DNA of 64,000 nt from Streptomyces sp. Ru62 (GCF_002920615.1 NZ_PQSU01000017.1:124001-188000), one strand, 5' to 3'. Counted from the stretch's first letter, positions 44,574-53,638 are shown. Made by a program: numbers and translations. Notes: a model not told the origin generated them from the letters alone.

Positions 44574-45540
44574 GTCGCTCACCCGCGCGGTCCGCTGGGA
44601 CACGGTCGTCGGCGCGCTGCTCATCGTCCTGTTGCTGCTGTCGTTCGGCTTCGTCGACGGCTTCGGCAACGCGCTCAACCTGTCGTTCCTCATCGGCAAC
44701 ACGCTCCCGATCGCGCTGATCGCCCTGCCGATGACCCTGCTGGTCGTCGCCGGCGAGATCGACCTGTCCGTCGCGTCCACCGCCGGGCTGTCCGGCGCGG
44801 TGATGGGCAAGCTGTGGAACGAGGGCATGGCCATCGAGACGATCATTCCGCTGTGCCTGCTGCTCGGGGTGGCGTGCGGGCTGGTCAACGGCCTGCTGGT
44901 GACCCGGCTCGGGCTGCCGTCGCTGGCGGTCACCATCGGCACGCTGGCGGCCTACCGGGGTATCGCGCAGATCGTGCTCGGCTCCGACGCCGTGACCGAT
45001 TTCCCCTCGCAGTACCTGGACTTCGCCGCCGGCCGCATCGGTGACTCCTTCCTGCCGCAGGCCTTCCTGCCGTTCCTCGTGCTGCTCGCCATCGCCGTGG
45101 TACTGCTGCACGCCACGCCGTTCGGCCGGTCCCTCTTCGCCATCGGAGCGGGGGAGGAGGCGGCGCGGTTCGCGGGGATCCGGGTGAAGCGGACCAAGCT
45201 CCTGCTGTTCGTCGCCACGGGGGCCATGTCGGCGCTGACCGGTGTCTTCTGGGCGCTGCACTACGCCAGTGCCCGGTACGACAACGCCACCGGGCTCGAA
45301 CTGTCCGTCGTCGCCGCCGTGTTGCTGGGCGGGATCGACTTCGACGGGGGCAAGGGCACGATCGGCGGTGCCGTCGCCGGGGTCTTCCTGCTCGGTGCGT
45401 TGCAGAACGTGATGAGCCTGCTCAACGTCTCGGCCCAGTCGCAGATCGTCGTCACCGGTGTGCTGCTCGTGGTGTCCGTGCTGGGCCCCCGGGTCGCCCG
45501 GCAGATCTCTCTCGCGCGGGCGGCCGGCTCCACCGGCTAG
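44566..45540 (+). CDS. Rhamnose ABC importer permease 2
   Basis: A 324-aa RbsC-type permease, partner of the previous one. Motifs: LVVAGEIDLSVASTAGLSGA, AIGAGEEAARFAGIRVKRTK, LLGGIDFDGGKGTIGGAVAG. Start GTG 44566 lies inside the last codons of permease 1 with AAGGAGAAGG upstream. A hairpin follows its stop, before the binding-protein gene. Confidence 0.95.
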   Translation: MPESLTRAVRWDTVVGALLIVLLLLSFGFVDGFGNALNLSFLIGNTLPIALIALPMTLLVVAGEIDLSVASTAGLSGAVMGKLWNEGMAIETIIPLCLLLGVACGLVNGLLVTRLGLPSLAVTIGTLAAYRGIAQIVLGSDAVTDFPSQYLDFAAGRIGDSFLPQAFLPFLVLLAIAVVLLHATPFGRSLFAIGAGEEAARFAGIRVKRTKLLLFVATGAMSALTGVFWALHYASARYDNATGLELSVVAAVLLGGIDFDGGKGTIGGAVAGVFLLGALQNVMSLLNVSAQSQIVVTGVLLVVSVLGPRVARQISLARAAGSTG

Positions 45541-45548
45541 CCCGTCCG

Positions 45549-45573
45549 CCGGCCGCGTGCCGTCCGCGGCCGG
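45549..45573. terminator. Intercistronic hairpin after permease 2
   Basis: Perfect 9-bp stem CCGGCCGCG (45549-45557) with CGCGGCCGG (45565-45573), 7-base loop, 9 bp after the stop. It could stop part of the transcripts or protect the upstream message, setting permease and binding-protein levels apart. Confidence 0.55.
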
Positions 45574-45580
45574 TCGCACC

Positions 45581-45629
45581 CCCGCGGCGGAGCCGCACAT
45601 CAGTACAACCCCGCGCCCCTTGAGGGCGC
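45581..45629 (+). repeat. Dispersed palindromic element, copy 2
   Basis: GCGGCGGAGCCGC (45584-45596), then CATCAGTACAACCCCGCGCC and a hairpin GCGCCC-cttga-GGGCGC (45613-45629). It matches the copy at 40424-40463. It lies between permease 2 and the binding-protein gene, next to the hairpin. Confidence 0.75.
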
Positions 45630-45662
45630 ACCACCCACTCCTCTCGACAAGGGGCCCATTCG

Positions 45663-46742
45663 ATGCTCAAGCCGACCCTCCGCCGCACCTGCGCCGCCCT
45701 CGCCGCCGGCACCTCCCTCGCCCTCGCGCTCACCGCCTGCGGCGGCACCACCAAGAAGGACGTGAAGGACGACAACGCCGCCGCCGCCTCCGGCGGCAAG
45801 GCCGACCCGAACGCCGCCACCAAGAAGGGGCTGACCGTCGGCTTCCTGCCCAAGCAGGTCAACAACCCCTACTTCACCACCGCCGACAAGGGCGGCGAGA
45901 AGGCTCTCGCCGAGCTCGGGTCGAAGTACAAGGAGGTGGGGCCCAGCAGCGCCACCGACACCGCGGGGCAGGTGAGTTACGTCAACACGCTCACCCAGCA
46001 GCGGGTGAACGCCATGGCGGTGTCCGCGCAGGACCCGGGGGCGCTGTGCACGGCGCTGAAGCAGGCCATGAGCAACGGCATCAAGGTCGTCACCTACGAC
46101 TCCGACACCAGCCCGGGCTGCCGCAACGCCTTCGTCTCGCAGGCCAGCGCCGAGGACCTGGGCCGTACCGAGGTGCGACTGCTCGCGAAGCAGATCGGGT
46201 ACAAGGGCGAGATCGCGATCCTGTCGGCCGCGCAGACCGCGACCAACCAGAACACCTGGATCGGCTACATGAAGGACGAGCTGAAGGACCCCAGGTACAA
46301 GGACATCAAGCTCGTCAAGATCGCGTACGGCAACGACGACGCCCAGCAGTCCTTCCAGCAGACCCAGGGCCTGCTCCAGGAGCACCCGAACCTGAAGGGG
46401 ATCATCTCCCCGACCACCGTCGGCATCAAGGCGGCGGCCCAGTACCTGTCGGGCTCCAAGTACAAGGGCAAGGTCAAGCTGACCGGGCTCGGCACCCCCA
46501 ACGACATGCGCAAGTACGTGAAGAACGGCACCGTCGACGCCTTCGAGCTGTGGGACCCGGCCAAGCTCGGCGACCTGGCCGCCCGGACCGCGGTCGCGCT
46601 GGCCTCGGGGCAGATCACCGGCAAGGAGGGCGAGACCTTCAAGGCCGGCGCCACGACGTACACCATCGGCAAGGACGGTGTGATCAACCTGGGCAAGCCG
46701 ACCGTGTTCGACGCCGAGAACATCGACCAGTTCACCTTCTGA
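45663..46742 (+). CDS. rhaS: Rhamnose ABC importer substrate-binding lipoprotein
   Basis: A 359-aa periplasmic-binding-protein-type I lipoprotein. Lipobox LALTACGG (Cys21), then a charged linker and GLTVGFLPKQVNNPYFTTAD, VISAQDPGAL-like contact regions, GIKVVTYDSDTSPGCRN and LTGLGTPNDMRKYVKNGTVD. The family is the rhamnose-specific RhaS group. A TTGA-containing leader and the dispersed repeat lie upstream. It is followed by the mutarotase gene after 16 bp. Confidence 0.95.
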   Translation: MLKPTLRRTCAALAAGTSLALALTACGGTTKKDVKDDNAAAASGGKADPNAATKKGLTVGFLPKQVNNPYFTTADKGGEKALAELGSKYKEVGPSSATDTAGQVSYVNTLTQQRVNAMAVSAQDPGALCTALKQAMSNGIKVVTYDSDTSPGCRNAFVSQASAEDLGRTEVRLLAKQIGYKGEIAILSAAQTATNQNTWIGYMKDELKDPRYKDIKLVKIAYGNDDAQQSFQQTQGLLQEHPNLKGIISPTTVGIKAAAQYLSGSKYKGKVKLTGLGTPNDMRKYVKNGTVDAFELWDPAKLGDLAARTAVALASGQITGKEGETFKAGATTYTIGKDGVINLGKPTVFDAENIDQFTF

Positions 46743-46758
46743 CGGACGGGGGCTGTCG

Positions 46759-47079
46759 ATGCAGCGCGTGTGCTTCCTGCTGAAGGTCAGGGCGGACCGG
46801 CTCGACGAGTACCGTGAGCGGCACGCGGCCGTCTGGCCGGAGATGCTCGACGCCCTGAAGGCGACCGGCTGGCACGACTACTCGCTGTTCCTGCGCGAGG
46901 ACGGCCTGCTCGTCGGCTATCTGGTGACCGAGGACTTCGCCGCCGCCCAGGCCGGTATGGCGGCCACCGACGTCAACGCGCGCTGGCAGAAGGAGATGGC
47001 ACCGTTCTTCGAGTCCCTGGACGGTGCCCGGCCCGACGAGGCCATGCGACCGCTCACCGAAGTGTTCCACCTCGACTGA
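46759..47079 (+). CDS. rhaM: L-rhamnose mutarotase
   Basis: Interconverts alpha and beta anomers of L-rhamnose so the importer and isomerase get the right form. It is 106 aa, with the RhaM pattern: HAAVWPEMLDALKATGWHDY, SLFLREDGLLVGYLVTEDF and WQKEMAPFFE. Conserved catalytic His is in the RERHAAVWPE helix. It is 16 bp after the binding protein, in the same operon. Confidence 0.95.
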   Translation: MQRVCFLLKVRADRLDEYRERHAAVWPEMLDALKATGWHDYSLFLREDGLLVGYLVTEDFAAAQAGMAATDVNARWQKEMAPFFESLDGARPDEAMRPLTEVFHLD

Positions 47080-47709
47080 CGCGGGAGCCGCGCGGATGAG
47101 ACCCTGCGTCACCCGGCAGGGCGTCACACGACTGGACGCCCACGCCGTCCACTTCGTCTCCTACGACGGCCTGGTCCACACCAACCCGTTCCAGGGGAAC
47201 GACGGTTCCTCGCCACGCGCGAGGCTGGCTCCGCCTCAGCTACCGCGCCGGGGGAGCGGACCACGTTCCGGTCGGTGCACCACGGACGACGTCGCCGACC
47301 GGATCGCCCACGGACGCGCCTTCCGCCTGTGCGAGACTGCCTCCGGTGGCCGGCGGAAGACCGGGATGCCCGTCCCGTCCCGCTCCAGTCGGCGCACCGA
47401 GCTCGTCCCCGACCGGGACGACGACGCCTGCGCCGTCCCCCCGTTCGGCCGGATCGCTGCGGCCTCTCGGGCCTCCGGGTGCACGGCCGGGGGGCTCCTC
47501 CTCGACGCCGGCGGGCTGAACGCCTGCGGCGAGGTGGTGGTCGACGAGACCCGGATCAGGGCGGACACCGTCCTGTCGTTCCCGTACCAGATGAAGTCCC
47601 GCCGGCGCGGCGCCCCCGGCGCTGGGCGCGGCCGACTTCGCCCTGCCGGCGTGACGGTAATGTGAAGGTCGTCCCGCCGCATCCCCGTTCCCTGGAGGTC
47701 CGAAGCCCG
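47080..47709 (+). pseudogene. Coding-like remnant between rhaM and the LacI gene
   Basis: 630 bp without an intact recognised gene. From ATG 47096 a frame runs to about 47665 with coding-like stretches at both ends: LDAHAVHFVSYDGLVHTNPF at the start and NACGEVVVDETRIRADTVLS, FPYQM near the end. The middle is low-complexity Arg/Pro-rich as if out of frame. I suspect a damaged sugar-related gene but cannot name the family. It could alternatively be a poorly conserved 190-aa protein. Confidence 0.35.
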
Positions 47710-48747
47710 ATGGCCCAGTCGGTGGGTATCAAGGATGTCGCCCGCGCCGCCGGAGTGTCGGTGGGCACGGTGTCCAACGTCATCAACCGCCCGGACACGG
47801 TCGCAGGCGAGACCCGTGCCCGGGTGCTGTCCGCGATCGACCGGCTCGGCTACGTCCGCAGCGAGTCGGCCCGCCAGCTGCGGGCGGGCCGCAGCCGGAT
47901 CATGGGGCTGCTCGTGCTCGACATGGGCAACCCCTTCTTCGTGGACGTCGCGCGCGGCGCCGAGCGCGCGGCCCGGGACGCCGGGCTCGGCGTGATGGTG
48001 TGCAACAGCGCGCAGGACGCGGCCGAGGAGGCCGAGTACCTGTCGCTCTTCGCCGAACAGCGCGTGCGGGGGGTGCTGCTCACCCCGGCCGACGCCACCG
48101 GCCGCAACATCGCGGCCTTCCGCCGGCACGGCATCCCGTTCGTGCTGGTCGACCGGGTGGCCGAGGGCACCACCGAGTGCTCGGTCTCCGTGGACGACGT
48201 CGCGGGCGGCGCGCTGGCGGTCCGGCACCTGGTGGACGCCGGACACCGCTCGATCGCCTACGTCAGCGGGCCGCCCGGGCTCAACCAGGTCCGCGACCGG
48301 CGCACCGGCGCGCTGAACGCCCTCGCCGAGGCCGGGCTCGGCCCCGAGGCGTTGCGCGAACTGCCCACCGAGCGGCTCGACGTGGCCGCCGGCCGGGACG
48401 CGGGTGCCCGGCTGCTCGGCCTCGCCGACCGGCCCACCGCCGTGTTCTGCGCCAACGACCTGCTCGCCCTCGGCGTGCTCCAGGCGATGTACGCGGCGGG
48501 CGTCACGGTCCCGGACGACCTGGCGATCGTCGGCTACGACGACATCGAGTTCGCCGCCGCGGCCGCCGTACCCCTCACCTCGGTGCGCCAGCCCGCCGTC
48601 ACGATGGGTGCCCTCGCGGCCGAACTGCTGCTGGAGGAGACCGAGCAGGACGACGGGGACGGCAAGGGGAAACGGACGCACGAGCACCGGCGGGTGGTGC
48701 TCCAGCCGGAGCTGGTGGTGCGCCGGTCCAGCCTCGCCGCACGCTGA
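47710..48747 (+). CDS. LacI-family regulator, probable rhamnose regulator
   Basis: A 345-aa repressor. N-terminal helix-turn-helix IKDVARAAGVSVGTVSNVIN and hinge TRARVLSAIDRLGYVRSESA, RQLRAGRS. The ligand domain is of the ribose-binding type (GLLVLDMGNPFFVDVARGAE, RTGALNALAE, VFCANDLLALGVLQ, YDDIEFAAAA). ATG 47710 with GGAGG upstream. Its position after the rhamnose genes and the two TGAAAC half-palindromes at the divergent promoter make it the likely regulator of the regulon; rhamnose or a phosphorylated product would be the inducer. Confidence 0.93.
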   Translation: MAQSVGIKDVARAAGVSVGTVSNVINRPDTVAGETRARVLSAIDRLGYVRSESARQLRAGRSRIMGLLVLDMGNPFFVDVARGAERAARDAGLGVMVCNSAQDAAEEAEYLSLFAEQRVRGVLLTPADATGRNIAAFRRHGIPFVLVDRVAEGTTECSVSVDDVAGGALAVRHLVDAGHRSIAYVSGPPGLNQVRDRRTGALNALAEAGLGPEALRELPTERLDVAAGRDAGARLLGLADRPTAVFCANDLLALGVLQAMYAAGVTVPDDLAIVGYDDIEFAAAAAVPLTSVRQPAVTMGALAAELLLEETEQDDGDGKGKRTHEHRRVVLQPELVVRRSSLAAR

Positions 48748-48756
48748 GCCGCGCGT

Positions 48757-48770
48757 GGGGCCGCCGCCCC
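48757..48770. terminator. Short hairpin after the LacI-family gene
   Basis: GGGGC (48757-48761) pairs with GCCCC (48766-48770), 4-base loop, 9 bp after the stop, flanked by GCCGCGCG repeats that could extend the stem. Weak but well placed. Confidence 0.4.
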
Positions 48771-48908
48771 GAGCCGCGCGCCGACCGGAGATGATGATCG
48801 CAGGTGCTGACCGGAAGTTCAGTAACAATCCATGATCCCGGGGCTCGGTGCACGCCGGCTCATGTGCTCAACTGGGAGACGTCCAGCCCGTCCGTCCCAG
48901 GAGACCCG

Positions 48909-50210
48909 TTGAGCCTCAGCTACCGCCAGCCCGGCGTCGTGCTCACCGACCACCACTTCACCGTGCCCCTCGACCACGCCGACCCGGGCGGCGAGACCAT
49001 CGAGCTGTACGCCCGCGAGGCGGTGGCGAGCGACAAGGCCGGGCAGGACCTGCCCTGGCTGGTGTACCTGCAAGGCGGCCCCGGCTTCGGGGCGAATCGT
49101 TTCGTCGGACGTCAGGCCTGGCTCGACCGGGCCTTGCAGGAGTACCGCGTCCTGCTCCTCGACCAGCGCGGCACCGGCCGCTCCACACCCGCCACCCGGC
49201 AGACGCTGCCGCTGCGCGGCGGCCCCGCCGCCCAGGCCGACTACCTCACCCACTTCCGCGCCGACTCCATCGTCCGCGACTGCGAGGCCATCCGCCCCCA
49301 GATCACCGGCGGCGCCCCGTGGACCGTGCTCGGCCAGAGCTTCGGCGGCTTCTGCACGGTGTCGTACCTCTCCCTCGCCCCCGAGGGCATCGCCACCGCG
49401 ATCGTCACCGGCGGCCTGCCCTCCCTGCACGCCCACGCCGACGACGTCTACCGGGCCGCCTACCCGCGCATCGAGCGCAAGGTCGCCGCGCACTACGCCC
49501 GCTACCCGCAGGACGTGGAGCGGGCCCGCCGGATCGCCGACCACCTCCTCACCCACGACGTGGCGCTGCCGAACGGCTACCGCTTCACCGTGGAGGCGTT
49601 CCAGTCCCTGGGCCAGATGCTCGGCACGAGCGACGGCAGCCACCGGCTGCACCACCTCCTGGAGGACGCCTTCGCGGTGACCCCGGCCGGCCTGGAGCTG
49701 TCCGACGCCTTCCAGGAGCAGGCCCAGTCCCTCCTGTCGTACGCCTCCCACCCGCTCTACGCCGTCGTCCACGAGTCGATCTACGGCCAGGACGCGCGCC
49801 CCACCGCCTGGTCGGCCGAGCGGGTCCGCGCCGAGTTCCCGCAGTTCGACGCGGCGAAGACACTCACCGGCGACGGCCCGGTCCTGTTCACCGGCGAGAC
49901 CGTCCACCCCTGGATGTTCGACGCCGACCCGGCCCTGCGCCCGCTGCGCGAGACGGCCGACCTGCTCGCCGCCCGCACCGACTGGCGGCCCCTCTACGAC
50001 CCCGCGCGGCTCGCCGCCAACGAGGTCCCGGTCGCCGCGGCCGTCTACCACGACGACATGTACGTCGACGCCGGCCACTCCCTTCAGACGGCCGGCGCGA
50101 TCCGCGGCCTGCGCCCCTGGGTCACCAACGAGTACGAGCACGACGGCCTGCGCACGGGCGCGCCCCGGGTGCTGGACCGGCTGCTGGCGCTGGTGCGCGA
50201 CGAGGTGTGA
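48909..50210 (+). CDS. Proline iminopeptidase-like alpha/beta hydrolase (S33)
   Basis: A 433-aa serine peptidase-like hydrolase. The oxyanion motif is LQGGPGFGANRFVGR, then LLLDQRGTGRSTPATR, the nucleophile WTVLGQSFGGFCTVSY, and a C-terminal His region YVDAGHSLQTAG. These are hallmarks of family S33 aminopeptidases, which free N-terminal residues from peptides. TTG 48909 is chosen because AGGAGA lies six bases upstream and the earlier in-frame codons have no support. No signal peptide. Confidence 0.9.
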   Translation: MSLSYRQPGVVLTDHHFTVPLDHADPGGETIELYAREAVASDKAGQDLPWLVYLQGGPGFGANRFVGRQAWLDRALQEYRVLLLDQRGTGRSTPATRQTLPLRGGPAAQADYLTHFRADSIVRDCEAIRPQITGGAPWTVLGQSFGGFCTVSYLSLAPEGIATAIVTGGLPSLHAHADDVYRAAYPRIERKVAAHYARYPQDVERARRIADHLLTHDVALPNGYRFTVEAFQSLGQMLGTSDGSHRLHHLLEDAFAVTPAGLELSDAFQEQAQSLLSYASHPLYAVVHESIYGQDARPTAWSAERVRAEFPQFDAAKTLTGDGPVLFTGETVHPWMFDADPALRPLRETADLLAARTDWRPLYDPARLAANEVPVAAAVYHDDMYVDAGHSLQTAGAIRGLRPWVTNEYEHDGLRTGAPRVLDRLLALVRDEV

Positions 50211-50284
50211 CATGAGCGACATGACGGCCGGGTCGCACCGTGCAGGACGTGGCGCACGGGGCGGGGCGGCATAGGGTGCCGCCC

Positions 50285-51028
50285 ATGAGCGAGCCGAAGA
50301 TCACCCAGCTCCGGCCCCTGCCCGACGACTGGCAGCGCGCCCTCGCCGTGGTGGCCCACCCGGACGACCTCGAATACGGGTGTTCCGCGGCGGTCGCCGC
50401 CTGGACCGACGCCGGCCGTGAGGTCACCTATCTGCTGGCCACCCGCGGCGAGGCGGGCATCGACACCCTGGACCCGGCCACCTGCGGCCCGCTGCGCGAG
50501 CGTGAGCAGCGGGCCGGCGCGGCCGTCGTCGGCGTCGGCACCGTGGAGTTCCTCGACCACCGGGACGGCGTGATCGAGTACGGCAGCGCGCTGCGCCGCG
50601 ACATCGCCGCCGCGATACGCCGCCACCGCCCCGAACTCGTCGTCACGCTCAACCACCGCGACACCTGGGGCGGTGTCGCCTGGAACACCCCCGACCACGT
50701 CGCCGTCGGCCGAGCCACCCTGGACGCCGCCGCCGACGCGGGCAACCGCTGGATCTTCCCCGAACTCGCCGAGGAGGGCCTTCAGCCCTGGAACGGCGTC
50801 CGCTGGGTGGCCGTCGCCGGTTCCAGCAGCCCCACGCACGCCGTCGACGCCAGGCCGGGCCTGGAGCGTGCGGTGCGCTCACTGCTCGAACACCGCACCT
50901 ACATCCAGGCGTTGACCGATCAGGACCCGGAAGTCTACGTCCGTGACTTCCTGACCGAGACCACCACGGCCACCGGCGAGCGCTTCGGCGGCACACCGGC
51001 GGTCGCCTTCGAGCTGTTCGCCCGCTAG
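50285..51028 (+). CDS. PIG-L family deacetylase
   Basis: A 247-aa LmbE-type zinc deacetylase. Metal motif [20 protein letters not shown], second ligand region [20 protein letters not shown]. Relatives include MshB (mycothiol) and sugar-amide deacetylases; TrpAla-type details that would choose a substrate are not visible. Start ATG 50285 is 74 bp after the peptidase gene. Confidence 0.93.
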   Translation: MSEPKITQLRPLPDDWQRALAVVAHPDDLEYGCSAAVAAWTDAGREVTYLLATRGEAGIDTLDPATCGPLREREQRAGAAVVGVGTVEFLDHRDGVIEYGSALRRDIAAAIRRHRPELVVTLNHRDTWGGVAWNTPDHVAVGRATLDAAADAGNRWIFPELAEEGLQPWNGVRWVAVAGSSSPTHAVDARPGLERAVRSLLEHRTYIQALTDQDPEVYVRDFLTETTTATGERFGGTPAVAFELFAR

Positions 51029-51099
51029 CGGCGCCGCGGGCCGCCGTCGCGGGGGCGCGCGGTGCGGGGGCAAGCTCGCAGGTCAGTAGGCTGGACCCC

Positions 51100-51954
51100 A
51101 TGCCGGATCAGATAGCCGACCTCCCCGACCTGCGCGCCGACTGCACCCGGTGCTTCGGGCTGTGCTGTGTCGCCCTGCCCTTCGCCCGGTCCGCCGACTT
51201 CGCGCTGGACAAGCCCGCCGGCAGGCCCTGCCCGAACCTGCGGGGCGACCACCGCTGCGGCATCCACGCCGACCTGCGCCAGAAGGGCTTCACCGGCTGC
51301 ACGGTCTACGACTGCTTCGGCGCCGGCCAGAAGGTCTCGCAGGTCACCTTCGGCGGGCAGGACTGGCGTACGGGGTCCGAGGAGCACGCGCGGCGGATGT
51401 TCGACGTCTTCCCGGTCGTTCGGCAGCTGCACGAGCTGCTGTGGTACCTGACCGAGGCGCTGGGCCTGCCCGCCGCCCGGCCCGTCCACCCCGAGCTGCG
51501 CCGGGCGCTGGAGAAGACCGAGCGGCTGACCCGGCGGACTGCCGAGGAGCTGGCCGCGCTCGACGTGGCCGCGCACCGGCAGGAGGTCAACGTGCTCCTG
51601 CTGCGCACCAGCGAGCTGGCCCGGGCCGGCGTCGGCGGCAAGGGCAGAGGGAAGGGCAAGGGCCGGGGCAGGGACCGCAGGGGCGCGGACCTCATGGGCG
51701 CCCGCCTCAGGGGCGCCGACCTGCGCGGGGTGAGCCTGCGCGGTGCCTGTCTCATCGCCGCCGACCTCACCGGTGCCGACCTGCGCGGCGCGGATCTGAT
51801 CGGTGCCGACCTGCGCGACGCCGACCTGACCGATGCGGACCTGACCGGTGCCTTCTTCCTGACCCAGCCGCAGCTGAACGCCGCGCGGGGCAGCGGGGGC
51901 ACCCGGCTGCCGGCGTCAGTCAGTCGCCCGGTGCACTGGACAGCGGGCGGGTGA
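51100..51954 (+). CDS. YkgJ-like Cys-cluster protein fused to pentapeptide repeats
   Basis: A 284-aa fusion. The N terminus has the Cys cluster CTRCFGLCCVALPF, then PCPNLRGDHRCGIHADL and GFTGCTVYDCFG. This is like UPF0153/YkgJ proteins, which bind zinc or iron. After a helical middle and a basic linker (GKGRGKGKGRGRDRR, near 185-200), about ten pentapeptide repeats run from 201 to 250 (GADLRGVSLRGACLI, ADLTGADLRGADLIGADLRD). The repeats fold as a right-handed beta helix. The 3' end overlaps the P450 gene on the other strand by 39 bp. Function unknown. Confidence 0.9.
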   Translation: MPDQIADLPDLRADCTRCFGLCCVALPFARSADFALDKPAGRPCPNLRGDHRCGIHADLRQKGFTGCTVYDCFGAGQKVSQVTFGGQDWRTGSEEHARRMFDVFPVVRQLHELLWYLTEALGLPAARPVHPELRRALEKTERLTRRTAEELAALDVAAHRQEVNVLLLRTSELARAGVGGKGRGKGKGRGRDRRGADLMGARLRGADLRGVSLRGACLIAADLTGADLRGADLIGADLRDADLTDADLTGAFFLTQPQLNAARGSGGTRLPASVSRPVHWTAGG

Positions 51955-53562
51955 AGCCGGACGCTGTGCCGCCGTAGCCGCGTCGTGCGTGTGCCGTGAG
52001 GCGTCGTCCGCCGTCCGGGGGTTCGTCGAGGCCGGTCGCGCCCACGCGGCGCCGGCCGCATGCCGGACACTGCCCCCCGCCTCTTCGGGGCGCCTCTCAC
52101 CGGCTCCCTTGAGGGCCGGCCGGCGTTCCAGCCGCAGCCGCAGCCCCTCCGGCATCAGGGTCAGGCGTTCGGTGACGCTCAGCCGGTAGCCCGGGTCGGC
52201 CGCCAGGTCGTAGCGGCGCAGCAGCAGGCCGAGGACCAGGGTCGCCTCGTGGAGGGCGAACTGGCGGCCGATGCAGGCCCGTGCGCCGGTGCCGAACGGC
52301 TTGAAGGTGTGCGGTGGCCGGGCGCGGACGGCCGCCGGGGTGAAGCGGTCGGGGTCGAACCGTTCGGCGTCCTCGCCCCACACCTCCGGCTCGCGGTGCA
52401 GCATCGGCGTCAGCACCAGGGCCCACGCGCCCCGGCGCATCGGATGGTCCCCGGCGAGGACGGTGTCCCGCCGGGCCTCGCGGGCGAAGGCGGGCGCGGT
52501 CGGCCACAGCCGCAGCGACTCGTCCAGCACTCGGCGGACATGGCGAAGCCTGGCGACCTGGTCGTAGCCGGGCCGCGGGGTGTCGCCCCAGACCTGTTCG
52601 ACCTCGGCGCGGGCCCGGGCGGCGATCTGAGGGTGCCGGGCGAGGTGGTGGAGGGCGAAGGAGAGCGCGCCCGAGGTGGTCTCGTGGCCCGCGACCAGGA
52701 ACGTGATCACCTGCTTGCGCACGTTCTCCGGCGACAGCTTCTCCCCGGTCTCCGGGTGCGCCGTCGCCAGCATGCGGTCCAGCAGGTCCCCCTCGCCGCC
52801 GCCGGACCGGCGCCGGGCGGCGACCAGGGCGTCGACCGTGCGGTTGAGGTGGGCGATGTCGGCCGCGTTGCGCCGGGCCGCGGCGCGCAGCAGCAGCGGG
52901 GCCAGCGGGCCGGGCACGCTGTTCAGCCGCTGCGCGTAGGTGAGCGTGCCGACCATCGCGGTGACGAAGGGGTGCGGCCGGTCCCGCTCGAAGGAGCCGA
53001 AGTCGTGCCCGAAACCGGTCCGCGCGATCGTCTCCAGGGTCAGCCGGGTCATGTCGCCGGGGACGTCAACCGTGCGCCCGGCCGCCAGCTGCCGGTCCCA
53101 GTGGTCGGTGAGCCGGCCGGCCACCGACAGCATCATCCCGTGGTAACCCTCCATGGCCTCCCGGCTGAACCCGGGCGCCAGGACGTCGTGCGCCAACTGC
53201 CAGTTGGACTCGTGGTTGTAGGCGGTGAACAGACCGTCGCCGGCCACGGGCCGCAGATTGGCGACGCCGAGCCCGACGTGCTTGGCGAACCGGGACTCGT
53301 CGGCGAGGTCGGCGACCAGCCGCGCCCCCCACACGAACACGAACTCCTTGCCGAACGCCCGGCGGCGGAAGATCGGCCCGAGTTCGCGCGCGTAGCGCAT
53401 CGAGTCCTGCAACGGCCGGTGCCGGTCGGCGCCGAGGACATCGCCGAGCAGCGGCAGCCGGTGCGGCGGACGGGGGATGCGGCGCAGCTCGGGCCAGCCC
53501 TGCTCGGCGCTCCGGAAGCCCTTCGGCAGCCCGGTCCCCATGGTCTCCGTCGTCGCCGCCAT
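51916..53562 (-). CDS. CYP102-like cytochrome P450
   Basis: A 548-aa haem monooxygenase, close to the haem domain of CYP102 (fatty-acid hydroxylases) but with no reductase. Seen: YNHESNWQLAHDVLAPGF (B'-C region), the I helix FLVAGHETTSG (291-296 AGHETT), ESLR (348-351), and the haem loop KPFGTGARACIGRQF with Cys430. A C-terminal extension of about 70 residues, Ala/Arg/His-rich, follows the normal end near 478 and is unusual. A ferredoxin or reductase must come from elsewhere. A TetR gene is divergent with a clear inverted repeat between. Confidence 0.95.
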   Translation of the reverse strand: MAATTETMGTGLPKGFRSAEQGWPELRRIPRPPHRLPLLGDVLGADRHRPLQDSMRYARELGPIFRRRAFGKEFVFVWGARLVADLADESRFAKHVGLGVANLRPVAGDGLFTAYNHESNWQLAHDVLAPGFSREAMEGYHGMMLSVAGRLTDHWDRQLAAGRTVDVPGDMTRLTLETIARTGFGHDFGSFERDRPHPFVTAMVGTLTYAQRLNSVPGPLAPLLLRAAARRNAADIAHLNRTVDALVAARRRSGGGEGDLLDRMLATAHPETGEKLSPENVRKQVITFLVAGHETTSGALSFALHHLARHPQIAARARAEVEQVWGDTPRPGYDQVARLRHVRRVLDESLRLWPTAPAFAREARRDTVLAGDHPMRRGAWALVLTPMLHREPEVWGEDAERFDPDRFTPAAVRARPPHTFKPFGTGARACIGRQFALHEATLVLGLLLRRYDLAADPGYRLSVTERLTLMPEGLRLRLERRPALKGAGERRPEEAGGSVRHAAGAAWARPASTNPRTADDASRHTHDAATAAQRPASPARCPVHRATD

Positions 53563-53601
53563 GACGCGATCTCCCTTGATCCAGCGGATGGTTGACGCAG
53601 T

Positions 53602-53638
53602 GACGCACTCGTGTTGTACGTGGGTTCAATAGTGCGTC
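53602..53638. promoter_or_regulatory. Inverted repeat between P450 and TetR genes
   Basis: Perfect arms GACGCACT (53602-53609) and AGTGCGTC (53631-53638), 21 bp apart, with a related GACGCAGT just before. Probable operator for the TetR regulator, controlling both genes. Confidence 0.6.
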
